Positions 1 to 6,427 of a stretch of 6,427 nucleotides of DNA are shown here, piece after piece. The stretch covers positions 1-6,427 of the forward strand of contig VGDC01000120.1 of assembly GCA_016869895.1 (NCBI GenBank). Reading direction: 5' to 3'. Each line of letters opens with the position of its first letter. The stretch's first letter is position 1. The DNA comes from Alphaproteobacteria bacterium (lineage in GTDB: Bacteria > Pseudomonadota > Alphaproteobacteria > Rickettsiales > VGDC01). A program made the translations under genes and the position numbers. A model generated the notes under the pieces. That model was given only the letters and a program-made list of their open reading frames with translations, was not told the origin of the DNA and did no database searches.

Positions 1-450
1 CTCGCGGCCATAAGCCCCTGCGTTCATGCGCAGTGCGCCGCCGATGGTGCCGGGGATGCCGCTCAGGAATTCTAGCCCTGCTAAGCCATGCTGCTGGGCC
101 AGTTGCGCGACGTTCACATCCAGCGCACCCGCACCGACGTGCAGCAAATCACCTTCGACGCGAGTTTGCGCGAATTCGCCGCCGAGCTTGATGACCACGC
201 CGTCGATGCCGCCATCGCGCACGATGAGGTTCGAGCCGACACCGAGGATGGTGACGTCCACATCATCGGGTTTTTGCTTGAGGAACGCCGCCAAATCCGC
301 CGCATCCGCAGGGCGGAACAGCACTTCCGCCGCGCCGCCGACACCGAACCAATTCGTCTTCGCCAATTCCGCAGATGCACGCAGCTTGCCGCGCACCTGT
401 GGCAGGCGGTCAATCAGATTGCTATCTTGCGGTTTCATGGCTGGCATCAT
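1..450 (-). CDS. murB: UDP-N-acetylenolpyruvoylglucosamine reductase MurB, partial (C-terminus beyond the window)
   Basis: MurB is a cytoplasmic FAD enzyme that uses NADPH to reduce UDP-GlcNAc-enolpyruvate to UDP-MurNAc, the second committed step of peptidoglycan precursor synthesis. I translated this frame by hand: it is open from the start codon to the window edge, giving 150 residues of a protein usually about 300 long. Visible are the N-terminal FAD-domain motifs NWFGVGGAAEVLFRP (about residues 33-45), LGVGSNLIVRDGG (69-81) and the FLSGIPGTIGG segment followed by RMNAGAYGRE (128-150), all typical of MurB. The C-terminal substrate domain is not in the window, so the type I or type II subclass cannot be read. 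Three in-frame ATGs are candidate starts (first bases 450, 447, 438). None has a strong Shine-Dalgarno sequence; I took the first, which leaves 6 bp after the murC stop. Last visible gene of the operon. Confidence 0.95.
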   Translation of the reverse strand, partial: MMPAMKPQDSNLIDRLPQVRGKLRASAELAKTNWFGVGGAAEVLFRPADAADLAAFLKQKPDDVDVTILGVGSNLIVRDGGIDGVVIKLGGEFAQTRVEGDLLHVGAGALDVNVAQLAQQHGLAGLEFLSGIPGTIGGALRMNAGAYGRE

Positions 451-456
451 ACTCGC

Positions 457-1923
457 TTATTTCGTTCCGTTTTTCTGTTCAAGGGCACGCAATGCTTCGG
501 GCAAAGCGTTCGCTGCATAGGTAATGCTTCCCGCGCCGAGGCAGACGATCATATCGCCCGGCTGGCCGAGTTTGGCGATGGTAGCGGGCAAGGCCTCCAG
601 CGATTCCAGCGACACGACATTGCGATGACCGCCGTCTTTGATGCCCTGCACGAGATGGTCTTTGTCGATGCCTTCGATGGGTTTTTCACCCGCGGTGTAA
701 ACATCCGCCACGACGACCACATCTGCATCGGTGAAGCAGGCAGTGAACTGGCTGAACAGGTCGCGCAAGCGGGTGAAGCGGTGGGGCTGAACGACGGCGA
801 CGACGCGACCGCCACGGGTGTTCTGCACATCGCGCGCGGCTTTCAGTGTCGCGGAGATTTCGACGGGGTGATGGCCGTAATCATCGATGACCGACATACC
901 CATCGCATCGCCCGTGTGGGTGAAGCGGCGTTTCACACCGGCAAAGTTCTTGAGGGCTTTGGCGATGAGCGCATCTTCGATGTGCAATTCATTCGCCACG
1001 GCGATGGCGGCCAGCGAATTGCGGAGGTTATGCATACCGTGCATCGGCAGGTGGATGTCTTTCAGGCGCGTGCGGGTGCTGCCCACGCGATCGGCGATTT
1101 CCACGTCGAAATGCTGGCCATCGGCCTCGATGCGGATGTTCACGGCGCGCACATCGGCCTGCGGGTTCGTGCCGTAAGTGATGATGCGGCGGTCGCTGAC
1201 TTTGGCGGAAAGCGCCAACACTTCGGGGTGGTCGGCGCAGAGTACGCCGAAGCCGTAGAACGGCAGGTTATCGACGAATTGGCGGAAGGCATCGCGCAGT
1301 GCGTCGAAGCTGCCGTAATGGTCGAGGTGTTCGGGGTCGATATTGGTGATGATACCCACGGTGAGCGGGATTTTGGTGAAAGTGCCGTCGGATTCGTCGG
1401 CCTCCACCACCATCCAGTCGCCCTGCCCTTTGCGGGTATTGGTGCCGTAAGCATTGATGATGCCGCCGTTGATGACCGTGGGATCAAGATGCGCGGTCTC
1501 CAGCATGGCAGCGATGAGCGAGGTGGTGGTCGTCTTGCCGTGCGTGCCGGCGATGGCGACGGTCATTTTCAAACGCATGATCTCGGCGAGCATCTCGGCG
1601 CGGTGGAGCACGGGAATGCGCAATTCACGCGCCGCGAGAATCTCAGGATTGTCCCATTTCACGGCGGTGGATTTCACCACGACCGCCGCGCCCTGCACGT
1701 GCGCGCCTTCATGGCCGACGAAGACTTCGATGCCCAGCTTGGTCAAACGCTCGACGTTGCCGCTGGTGGATTGGTCGGAACCCTTCACCGTATAGCCAAG
1801 GTTATGCAGGATTTCCGCCAAACCGCTCATGCCGATGCCACCGATGCCGATGAAATGGATGGTGCCCACGTCAAGGGACATGGTTTTCGCAAGCGGGAAT
1901 GGGCGAACGGCAGTGGGGGTCAT
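457..1923 (-). CDS. murC: UDP-N-acetylmuramate--L-alanine ligase MurC
   Basis: MurC is the cytoplasmic ATP-dependent ligase that adds L-alanine to UDP-MurNAc, starting the stem peptide. The 488-residue protein has the three-domain Mur ligase layout. The N-terminal UDP-binding Rossmann motif is GIGGIGMSG (26-34). The central ATPase domain has the P-loop AGTHGKTTTT (125-134), the metal/substrate motif EADESDGTF (174-182) and NIDPEHLDHYG (194-204). The C-terminal domain has HGMHNLRNSLAA (295-306), VKRRF (330-334), DDYGHHPVEI (347-356) and QPHRFTR (379-385). The start overlaps the murG stop as ATGA and has an AAGGAA ribosome site 8 nt upstream. A second in-frame ATG (codon 15, first base 1881) also precedes the conserved core but lacks such a site, so the longer form is preferred. 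The length is slightly above the family norm because of this short leader. All key motifs are intact. Confidence 0.98.
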   Translation of the reverse strand: MTPTAVRPFPLAKTMSLDVGTIHFIGIGGIGMSGLAEILHNLGYTVKGSDQSTSGNVERLTKLGIEVFVGHEGAHVQGAAVVVKSTAVKWDNPEILAARELRIPVLHRAEMLAEIMRLKMTVAIAGTHGKTTTTSLIAAMLETAHLDPTVINGGIINAYGTNTRKGQGDWMVVEADESDGTFTKIPLTVGIITNIDPEHLDHYGSFDALRDAFRQFVDNLPFYGFGVLCADHPEVLALSAKVSDRRIITYGTNPQADVRAVNIRIEADGQHFDVEIADRVGSTRTRLKDIHLPMHGMHNLRNSLAAIAVANELHIEDALIAKALKNFAGVKRRFTHTGDAMGMSVIDDYGHHPVEISATLKAARDVQNTRGGRVVAVVQPHRFTRLRDLFSQFTACFTDADVVVVADVYTAGEKPIEGIDKDHLVQGIKDGGHRNVVSLESLEALPATIAKLGQPGDMIVCLGAGSITYAANALPEALRALEQKNGTK

Positions 1924-3074
1924 GCGGCGTGTTCCTTATGGTGGGCTTCCGCAGGGGCGGAATAGGTTTCTTGCAGCACCAGCGCGGCGAGTAGCGCGGC
2001 GGCTTCGGGATGGCCGATGGCGCGCGCTTCGGCGGCGGCTTCCTGCAAAGCGGATGGCAGGGCGAGAAATTGTTCCAGCTTGCCCGACAGCGCCTCGGCG
2101 GTGAAGCCCTCTTCCGGCATCAGCCAGCCGCCACCCGCGTCTTCCACGGTATTGGCGTTATAGGTCTGGTGGTCGTCCATCGCACGGGGGTAGGGCACGA
2201 GGATGGCGGGGCGACCCGCGGTGAGCAATTCGGTGACAGTGGACGCGCCGGAACGGGTGATGACGAGATGGGCGGCTTCCAATCGGCGGGGCACATCGGT
2301 GAAGAAGGTCGCGAGTTCGGCAGGGAAGCCGAGCTCCGCATATTGCGCGCGCACTTCGGGCAAATCCGCTTCGCGGCACTGCTGGCTGAGGATGATGCGG
2401 GCGCGATGCGCAGGCGGGAGCATGCGGATGGCTTCGGGCACGACACGGCTGAAGACCGTCGCGCCCTGGCTGCCGCCCATGACGAGGATGTTGATGTTGC
2501 CACCTTCGGCGAGCGCAGGATAGGGCGCGGCGCGAAGGGCGCGGATGCCCGCGCGCACTGGATTGCCCGTGAAGACCAGTTTCTTCTGTGCTTCTTCCGG
2601 CACATGGCTGGTGCCGTGGAAGGAGGTGGCGATTTTGGAGACCCATCCGGCCAGCACGCGGTTGGCGCGGCCAAGCACGGAGTTCTGCTCATGGATGATG
2701 CTATAGCGGCGCAGCCATGCGGCGGCGGCCATGGTGGGGAACGAAGGATATCCACCGAAGCCGACAACGGCGACGGGCTTGAGCGATGCGATGATGCGGC
2801 GGGATTGCAGCACCCCCACGAGGATGTTCAGCGCGCCTTTCAGCTTCTGCACGGGTGAACCGCTGAGGGTGGCCGAACGAATCATCCGCACTTCCACACC
2901 CGCGAAGGATTGAACGTAAGCCTCGAAACGACGGTCCGTCACTAAGACCACGCGGATGCCGCGCGACAGCAGCTCTTCCGCCAAGGCCTGCGCAGGGAAC
3001 AGGTGTCCACCCGTGCCACCGGCGGCGAGCACGACCGTCTTCTTCACCTGCGATGTATCCGTCTTCAGGCTCAT
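1920..3074 (-). CDS. murG: MurG, UDP-GlcNAc:lipid I N-acetylglucosaminyltransferase
   Basis: MurG is a GT-B glycosyltransferase (family GT28) on the inner face of the cytoplasmic membrane. It transfers GlcNAc from UDP-GlcNAc to lipid I, making lipid II. The 384-residue product has the N-domain glycine loop GGTGGH (19-24), GFGGYPS (105-111), HEQN (128-131) and GNPVR (170-174). The C-domain donor-binding motifs are GGSQGA (200-205), RSGASTVTEL (274-283) and PYPRAMDDHQ (294-303). There is no signal peptide or transmembrane helix, as expected for a peripheral membrane enzyme. The start ATG overlaps the ftsW TGA by 4 bp and has a good purine-rich ribosome site. About a dozen residues precede the first beta strand, and the last 16 or so form a polar His/Glu/Ala-rich tail that is not part of the conserved fold. 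It feeds its product to FtsW, encoded just upstream. Confidence 0.98.
   Translation of the reverse strand: MSLKTDTSQVKKTVVLAAGGTGGHLFPAQALAEELLSRGIRVVLVTDRRFEAYVQSFAGVEVRMIRSATLSGSPVQKLKGALNILVGVLQSRRIIASLKPVAVVGFGGYPSFPTMAAAAWLRRYSIIHEQNSVLGRANRVLAGWVSKIATSFHGTSHVPEEAQKKLVFTGNPVRAGIRALRAAPYPALAEGGNINILVMGGSQGATVFSRVVPEAIRMLPPAHRARIILSQQCREADLPEVRAQYAELGFPAELATFFTDVPRRLEAAHLVITRSGASTVTELLTAGRPAILVPYPRAMDDHQTYNANTVEDAGGGWLMPEEGFTAEALSGKLEQFLALPSALQEAAAEARAIGHPEAAALLAALVLQETYSAPAEAHHKEHAA
1932..1937 (-). promoter_or_regulatory. Ribosome binding site of murC
   Basis: On the minus strand AAGGAA lies 8 nt before the murC ATG, inside the end of murG. It decides the start: the next in-frame ATG (codon 15) is preceded by CTTGCGAAAACC with no Shine-Dalgarno match. 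Seen directly in the sequence; function inferred. Confidence 0.7.
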
Positions 3075-4201
3075 GCCTTCCCTCTTTCTTCCACATAACC
3101 GTAACGCAGCCGCGTCAACGCCAGCACCATGCCCATGCCGATGGCGATCGCCAATAGTGAAGACCCGCCGTAGCTCAGGAACGGCAGGGTCATCCCCTTG
3201 GCAGGCAACAGGTTCACCGCCACCCCCATGTTGATGACCGCCTGAATGCCGAACTGTGTCAGCAGGCCGACGACCGAGAGCAACACGAACAAATCACGCT
3301 CGCGCCAGACGCGATAGAAACCGCGCAACACGACACAAGCGAACAGGGCGATGATGATCAGACACAGGATTGCGCCGAACTCCTCACCCGCAACGGCGAA
3401 CACGAAATCCGTGTGCGAATCGGGCAGGGATTGTTTTACGCGACCTTCACCGGGGCCTTGCCCCAGAATGCCGCCATTTTGAAACGCTTCCAGCGATTTT
3501 GCAACCTGATAGTTATCCCCAGACGAGGGATCAAGGAAGCGGTCGATGCGGTCACGCACGTGGTCGAGGAAGGTATAGGCGCCGAACACCGCGACAATCG
3601 CGCCGACACCCATCAGAATCAGCCAGAAGAAGGGCAGCCCCGCCATGAATATCTGCGCCATCCACACGACGCTCACCGTCACCGCCATGCCGAAATCCGG
3701 CTGGATGATGAGCAGGAAAATGACCAGTGCATAAAGGGCGATACCGATGCGGAAGCCGGGGAAGGAAACCTTCTTCAATCCTTCGGAGAAGACCCACGCC
3801 ATGACCACCGCGAAACACGGCTTCATGAACTCCGAGGGCTGGATGGACATTCCGGCGAAGGAAAGCCAGCGCGTCGCGCCTTTGTTCTCGAAGCCGATGA
3901 GCGGCAACAGCATCAGCAGAATGACACTGCCGAGGAAGCCCAAAACCGCTAATCTGCGGATGTGAACAGCGTTCAGAAGCGATACACCGAACATCACCGC
4001 GCTGCACAGCGCGAGGAAGACCATCTGGCGTTTGACGAAATAGAGCGGCTCGAAACCGATACGTACCGCAACCGATGGACTGGCGGCGACGGACATGATG
4101 GCACCCAGCGCGACAAGCAGGCCAAGGGCGATGAGGCTGTAACGGTCGACCGTCCACCACCATCTGCCGAGCGTGCTCGTATTCGTGCGCTTCAGCTCCA
4201 T
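3071..4201 (-). CDS. ftsW: FtsW, SEDS-family septal peptidoglycan glycosyltransferase
   Basis: FtsW is the polytopic SEDS protein of the divisome that polymerises lipid II into septal glycan strands together with its class B penicillin-binding partner (FtsI/PBP3). The 376-residue protein is strongly hydrophobic, with roughly ten membrane segments, beginning near residues 22-40, 57-77 and 84-102 and ending near 345-365. SEDS signatures are SIQPSEFMKP (119-128), QPDFG (167-171), RIDRFLDP (218-225), YQVAKSLEAFQNGGILGQGP (231-250), LPDSHTDFVFAVAGEEFG (259-276) and LPFLSYGGSS (339-348). Asp265 in the HTDF motif matches the essential catalytic Asp of the SEDS family. RodA is the alternative, but the dcw location and the RWWWTVDR N-terminus (13-20) favour FtsW. 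The start codon directly abuts the murD stop, with AAGGG close upstream. The stop overlaps the murG start, which suggests coupled synthesis. Confidence 0.97.
   Translation of the reverse strand: MELKRTNTSTLGRWWWTVDRYSLIALGLLVALGAIMSVAASPSVAVRIGFEPLYFVKRQMVFLALCSAVMFGVSLLNAVHIRRLAVLGFLGSVILLMLLPLIGFENKGATRWLSFAGMSIQPSEFMKPCFAVVMAWVFSEGLKKVSFPGFRIGIALYALVIFLLIIQPDFGMAVTVSVVWMAQIFMAGLPFFWLILMGVGAIVAVFGAYTFLDHVRDRIDRFLDPSSGDNYQVAKSLEAFQNGGILGQGPGEGRVKQSLPDSHTDFVFAVAGEEFGAILCLIIIALFACVVLRGFYRVWRERDLFVLLSVVGLLTQFGIQAVINMGVAVNLLPAKGMTLPFLSYGGSSLLAIAIGMGMVLALTRLRYGYVEERGKA
3080..3085 (-). promoter_or_regulatory. Ribosome binding site of murG
   Basis: On the minus strand AGAGGG sits within a purine run inside the last codons of ftsW. 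Its GAGG core is 6 nt before the murG ATG. This is the clearest Shine-Dalgarno sequence in the window and supports the ATGA-overlap start. Confidence 0.75.
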
Positions 4202-5617
4202 TTACCCTTGCACCCCCGTGGTCGAGAAGGCTTGCACCAACTGGCGGAAGGCATCGCCCCGCGCCTCGAAGCTCTTGAACTGGTCGAAAGATGCGCAAGC
4301 TGGAGAAAGCAGCACGGTCGCGCCGGGACGTTTCTCGGCACGGGCGAGCTGCATGGCCTGACGCACCGCCGTTTCCAGATTGCCGCATTGATTCACGAAC
4401 ACTTTGCCTTGCAGCGTCTGCGCGAATTCCTGCGCGGCCTCGCCGATGAGGAAGGCATAGACGACCTTGGGCAGGTATTTCTCCAGCTGGCGGATGCCGC
4501 CGTCCTTCGCACGACCGCCGAGAATCCAGTAGATGTTGTTATAGGCCTCCAGCGCGGGGGCGGCGGCTTCAGCGTTGGTGGCTTTGCTGTCGTTCACATA
4601 GGTCACGCCGTCTTTCTCCAGCACGATCTCCATGCGGTGGGCAAGACCGGGGAAGGACGCGATGCCGTTGGCGATGATGTCCGGCGCGATGCCCAGATGA
4701 CGCAGCGTGCCATATGCCGCGGCGATGTTCTGGAAGTTATGGCGGCCCTTGAGTTTACTGCCCGCATTCAGGTCGAGCAGAATTTCCTCCTCTTCCCAGC
4801 GGTCGTGGAGGATGCCGTTATTGTCGATGATGATGCCGCGCTCGTTGTTCATGGAAACGGAGAAGGGCACGAGATGATGGCGGGAATGCTCACGCAGCAG
4901 GTGGATGAAGGCATCGCGGCAATAGCCGTCGTCCAGCCCGACGATGCACACGTCCTTGTCTTTCACACGGTCGAAAATGCGCAGCTTGCTCTGCACATAA
5001 TTCTCCATGGTGCCGTGTCGGTCGATGTGGTCGGGGGTGATGTTCAGCAGCACCGATGCCTTGAAGCGCACCAGATGCACCAGATCAAGCATGTAGGAGG
5101 ACATCTCCAGCACATAATAGCCGTTCTCGTCGGCGGGGTTCAACGCCAGCGCAGGCACACCGATATTCGCGCCGACCTGCACGTTCTTGCCCGCCTGTTT
5201 CAGGATATGACCGATGAGCGCAGTGGTGGTGGATTTACCGTTCGTGCCGGTGATGCCGATGTAATTCGCGGTCGGGCAGGCTTCATAGAGCAAATCCACC
5301 TCGCCGACAATGCGCACATGGGCATGTTTGGCTTTGAGCACCACAGGATGCGGTTGCGGGAAATGCAGGGGAATGCCCGGGCTGAGCACCAGAATCTCCA
5401 GCTCGTTCCACGGCCATTTCTCGATAGGTTCAAGTTTCGCTTCCTTCGGCACGGAACCGCCGGAATAATCGATGAACGCCAAACGCGAGGAATCCTTATC
5501 GTCCCATAGGAAGACCGTCGCGCCGCCGGCGAGCAACGCGCGCACCGCCGCCGTACCCGCAGCCCCAAGGCCGAAGACCGCGACTTTCTTGTTCTTATAG
5601 GCTTCCAGACGAATCAT
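4202..5617 (-). CDS. murD: UDP-N-acetylmuramoyl-L-alanine--D-glutamate ligase MurD
   Basis: MurD is the cytoplasmic ATP-dependent ligase that adds D-glutamate to UDP-MurNAc-L-Ala. The 471-residue protein has the N-terminal nucleotide-fold motif VFGLGAAGTAA (14-24), the P-loop GITGTNGKST (121-130) and ITPDHIDRHG (193-202). Further motifs are KGRHNFQN (290-297), HRMEIV (327-332), DSKATN (343-348) and LSPACASFDQFKSFEARG (437-454). By spacing to E. coli MurD, Glu171 and His197 correspond to the Mg-binding Glu157 and His183, and Lys211 to the carbamylated Lys198. The usual ELSSFQ-type motif reads EMSSYMLD (171-178), with Met where Gln is customary. The gene starts 6 bp after the mraY stop with only a weak ribosome site (AAGAA-like), so coupling to mraY translation is plausible. 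It ends in TAA immediately followed by the ftsW ATG. Length is in the family's range. Confidence 0.98.
   Translation of the reverse strand: MIRLEAYKNKKVAVFGLGAAGTAAVRALLAGGATVFLWDDKDSSRLAFIDYSGGSVPKEAKLEPIEKWPWNELEILVLSPGIPLHFPQPHPVVLKAKHAHVRIVGEVDLLYEACPTANYIGITGTNGKSTTTALIGHILKQAGKNVQVGANIGVPALALNPADENGYYVLEMSSYMLDLVHLVRFKASVLLNITPDHIDRHGTMENYVQSKLRIFDRVKDKDVCIVGLDDGYCRDAFIHLLREHSRHHLVPFSVSMNNERGIIIDNNGILHDRWEEEEILLDLNAGSKLKGRHNFQNIAAAYGTLRHLGIAPDIIANGIASFPGLAHRMEIVLEKDGVTYVNDSKATNAEAAAPALEAYNNIYWILGGRAKDGGIRQLEKYLPKVVYAFLIGEAAQEFAQTLQGKVFVNQCGNLETAVRQAMQLARAEKRPGATVLLSPACASFDQFKSFEARGDAFRQLVQAFSTTGVQG
4205..4209 (-). promoter_or_regulatory. Probable ribosome binding site of ftsW, unusually close
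   Basis: On the minus strand AAGGG is followed by the murD TAA stop and then at once by the ftsW ATG, leaving only 3 nt of spacing. A G-run (4213-4217) lies a little farther upstream. The short spacing and zero-gap junction suggest that ftsW translation depends partly on ribosomes finishing murD. This is inference from layout. Confidence 0.45.
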
Positions 5618-5623
5618 GGATTC

Positions 5624-6427
5624 TTATCTCAGTTTAAGGGTTGAAAGGCCGATGAGCGCGAAGATGATGGCGACGATCCAGAAGCGGATGACAACCGTCG
5701 TCTCCGGCCAGCCCAGTTTCTCGAAGTGATGATGGAGAGGAGCCATGCGGAAGATGCGTTTGCCCGTGAGCTTGAAGGACGCCACTTGCAGTATTACTGA
5801 TACCGCTTCTGCGACGAACAATCCACCGATGATTGCGAGCACAAGTTCATGTTTCGCGATGACGCTGATGACCCCTAGCGCACCCCCGAAGGACAGGCTG
5901 CCCGTGTCGCCCATGAACACTCGCGCAGGAGGTGCATTGAACCACAGGAAACCCAGCCCCGCGCCGACCATCGCGGCGCAGAACACCGCCACTTCGCCCG
6001 AACCGGGGATGAAGTGCAGTTGCAAATAATTGGCGAAGACCGCGTTACCCACGAGATAGACGATGAGCGCGAAGCACGCCGAGGTGATCATGATAGGGCC
6101 GATGGCGAGGCCGTCCAACCCGTCCGTCAGGTTCACGGCGTTCGACGCGCCGATGATGACCAACATCCCGAAGATGGCATAGAACCAGCCGAGGTTCAGC
6201 AGGATGTCCTTGAAGAAGGGAATGGTCAGATGGCTGCGGTAATCCACCGGCGCGACGGACTGTATCCAGAAGATGGCCGCCAGCGCGATAGCGCCCTGCA
6301 ACACCAGCTTCATCTTACCGGACAAGCCCTTGGTGTTGCGCTTGGTGAGCTTGAGGTAATCATCCACGCCGCCGATTAGGCCGTAAGTCAACATGACGAA
6401 CAGCACAATCCACACATATTGGTTAGA
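5624..6427 (-). CDS. mraY: MraY, phospho-N-acetylmuramoyl-pentapeptide-transferase, partial (N-terminus beyond the window)
   Basis: MraY is the integral membrane enzyme that transfers phospho-MurNAc-pentapeptide from UDP to undecaprenyl phosphate, forming lipid I. The frame is open to the window edge. The visible 267 residues begin SNQYVWIVLF, so about 90-100 N-terminal residues of a roughly 360-residue protein are missing. The GTG 12 bp inside the edge is an internal Val codon, not a start. Catalytic-site motifs are present: GGVDDYLKLTKRNTKG (about 19-34, with the Asp pair), NAVNLTDGLDGLA (96-108), VFMGDTGSL (170-178) and the MAPLHHHFE histidine motif (about 228-236). Multiple hydrophobic helices separate them, and the protein ends in LSTLKLR, the usual MraY C-terminus. 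WecA-type transferases share the fold, but the HHH motif and the murD neighbour identify MraY. First visible gene of the operon; its promoter lies outside the window. Confidence 0.97.
   Translation of the reverse strand, partial: SNQYVWIVLFVMLTYGLIGGVDDYLKLTKRNTKGLSGKMKLVLQGAIALAAIFWIQSVAPVDYRSHLTIPFFKDILLNLGWFYAIFGMLVIIGASNAVNLTDGLDGLAIGPIMITSACFALIVYLVGNAVFANYLQLHFIPGSGEVAVFCAAMVGAGLGFLWFNAPPARVFMGDTGSLSFGGALGVISVIAKHELVLAIIGGLFVAEAVSVILQVASFKLTGKRIFRMAPLHHHFEKLGWPETTVVIRFWIVAIIFALIGLSTLKLR

Noticed and set aside
439..456. Possible promoter or terminator between murC and murB
   Set aside because: The gap is only 6-18 bp with no hairpin and T-run or promoter-like elements. It fits simple read-through in an operon.
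1879..1881. Alternative murC start at codon 15 (MSLDVGTIHFIG)
   Set aside because: It would suit the conserved core, but no Shine-Dalgarno sequence precedes it. The upstream ATG has a well-placed AAGGAA and the ATGA overlap seen at the other junction.
88..1965. A 625-codon open frame on the plus strand opposite murB and murC
   Set aside because: It lies antisense to two clearly conserved Mur genes and crosses their junction. Its translation is rich in His, Asp, Gly, Ala and Arg with no recognisable domain, as expected from the complement of GC-rich coding DNA.
2010..2858. A 282-codon open frame on the plus strand opposite murG
   Set aside because: Antisense shadow of murG with no family signature and a biased Gly/Arg/Asp/Ala composition.
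3962..5509. A 515-codon open frame on the plus strand opposite murD and the start of ftsW
   Set aside because: Same situation: antisense to intact murD and ftsW, low-complexity His/Asp/Gln-rich translation and no known motif. It is a shadow of the codon use on the real strand.
6413..6415. GTG near the window edge as the start of the mraY product
   Set aside because: The frame stays open upstream to the window edge (SNQY before the Val), and MraY homologues have about 90-100 more N-terminal residues. This codon is internal.

Overview
The window is an ordinary stretch of the bacterial division and cell wall (dcw) cluster. Six protein genes all read on the minus strand. In transcription order, from the high-coordinate end to the low end, they are mraY (5' part missing), murD, ftsW, murG, murC and murB (3' part missing). 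No RNA genes, mobile elements, repeats, CRISPR arrays or plus-strand genes are supported.

The organism is most likely an alphaproteobacterium. The order mraY-murD-ftsW-murG-murC-murB, with murB directly after murC, is the layout usual in that class, where ddl, ftsQ, ftsA and ftsZ normally follow. The protein sequences agree: FtsW has the N-terminal RWWWTVDR segment and MurC has the INGGIINAYGTNTR stretch, both of which I associate with alphaproteobacterial homologues. The DNA is moderately GC-rich by eye. I cannot name a genus.

Region by region: 1-450 is murB (N-terminal part), 457-1923 murC, 1920-3074 murG, 3071-4201 ftsW, 4202-5617 murD, and 5624-6427 mraY (C-terminal part). Coding is almost continuous. 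There are 6-bp gaps at mraY/murD and murC/murB, a direct stop-start abutment at murD/ftsW, and 4-bp ATGA overlaps at ftsW/murG and murG/murC. No promoter or terminator is visible, so the block is probably the interior of one long operon with translational coupling.

Together the genes cover much of peptidoglycan precursor synthesis. MurB makes UDP-MurNAc, MurC adds the first amino acid (L-Ala), and MurD adds the second (D-Glu). MraY moves the finished MurNAc-pentapeptide onto undecaprenyl phosphate to give lipid I, MurG adds GlcNAc to give lipid II, and FtsW polymerises lipid II at the division septum. I found no previously undescribed system here. The findings are small points about gene junctions, one motif substitution, a start-codon choice and a protein tail.
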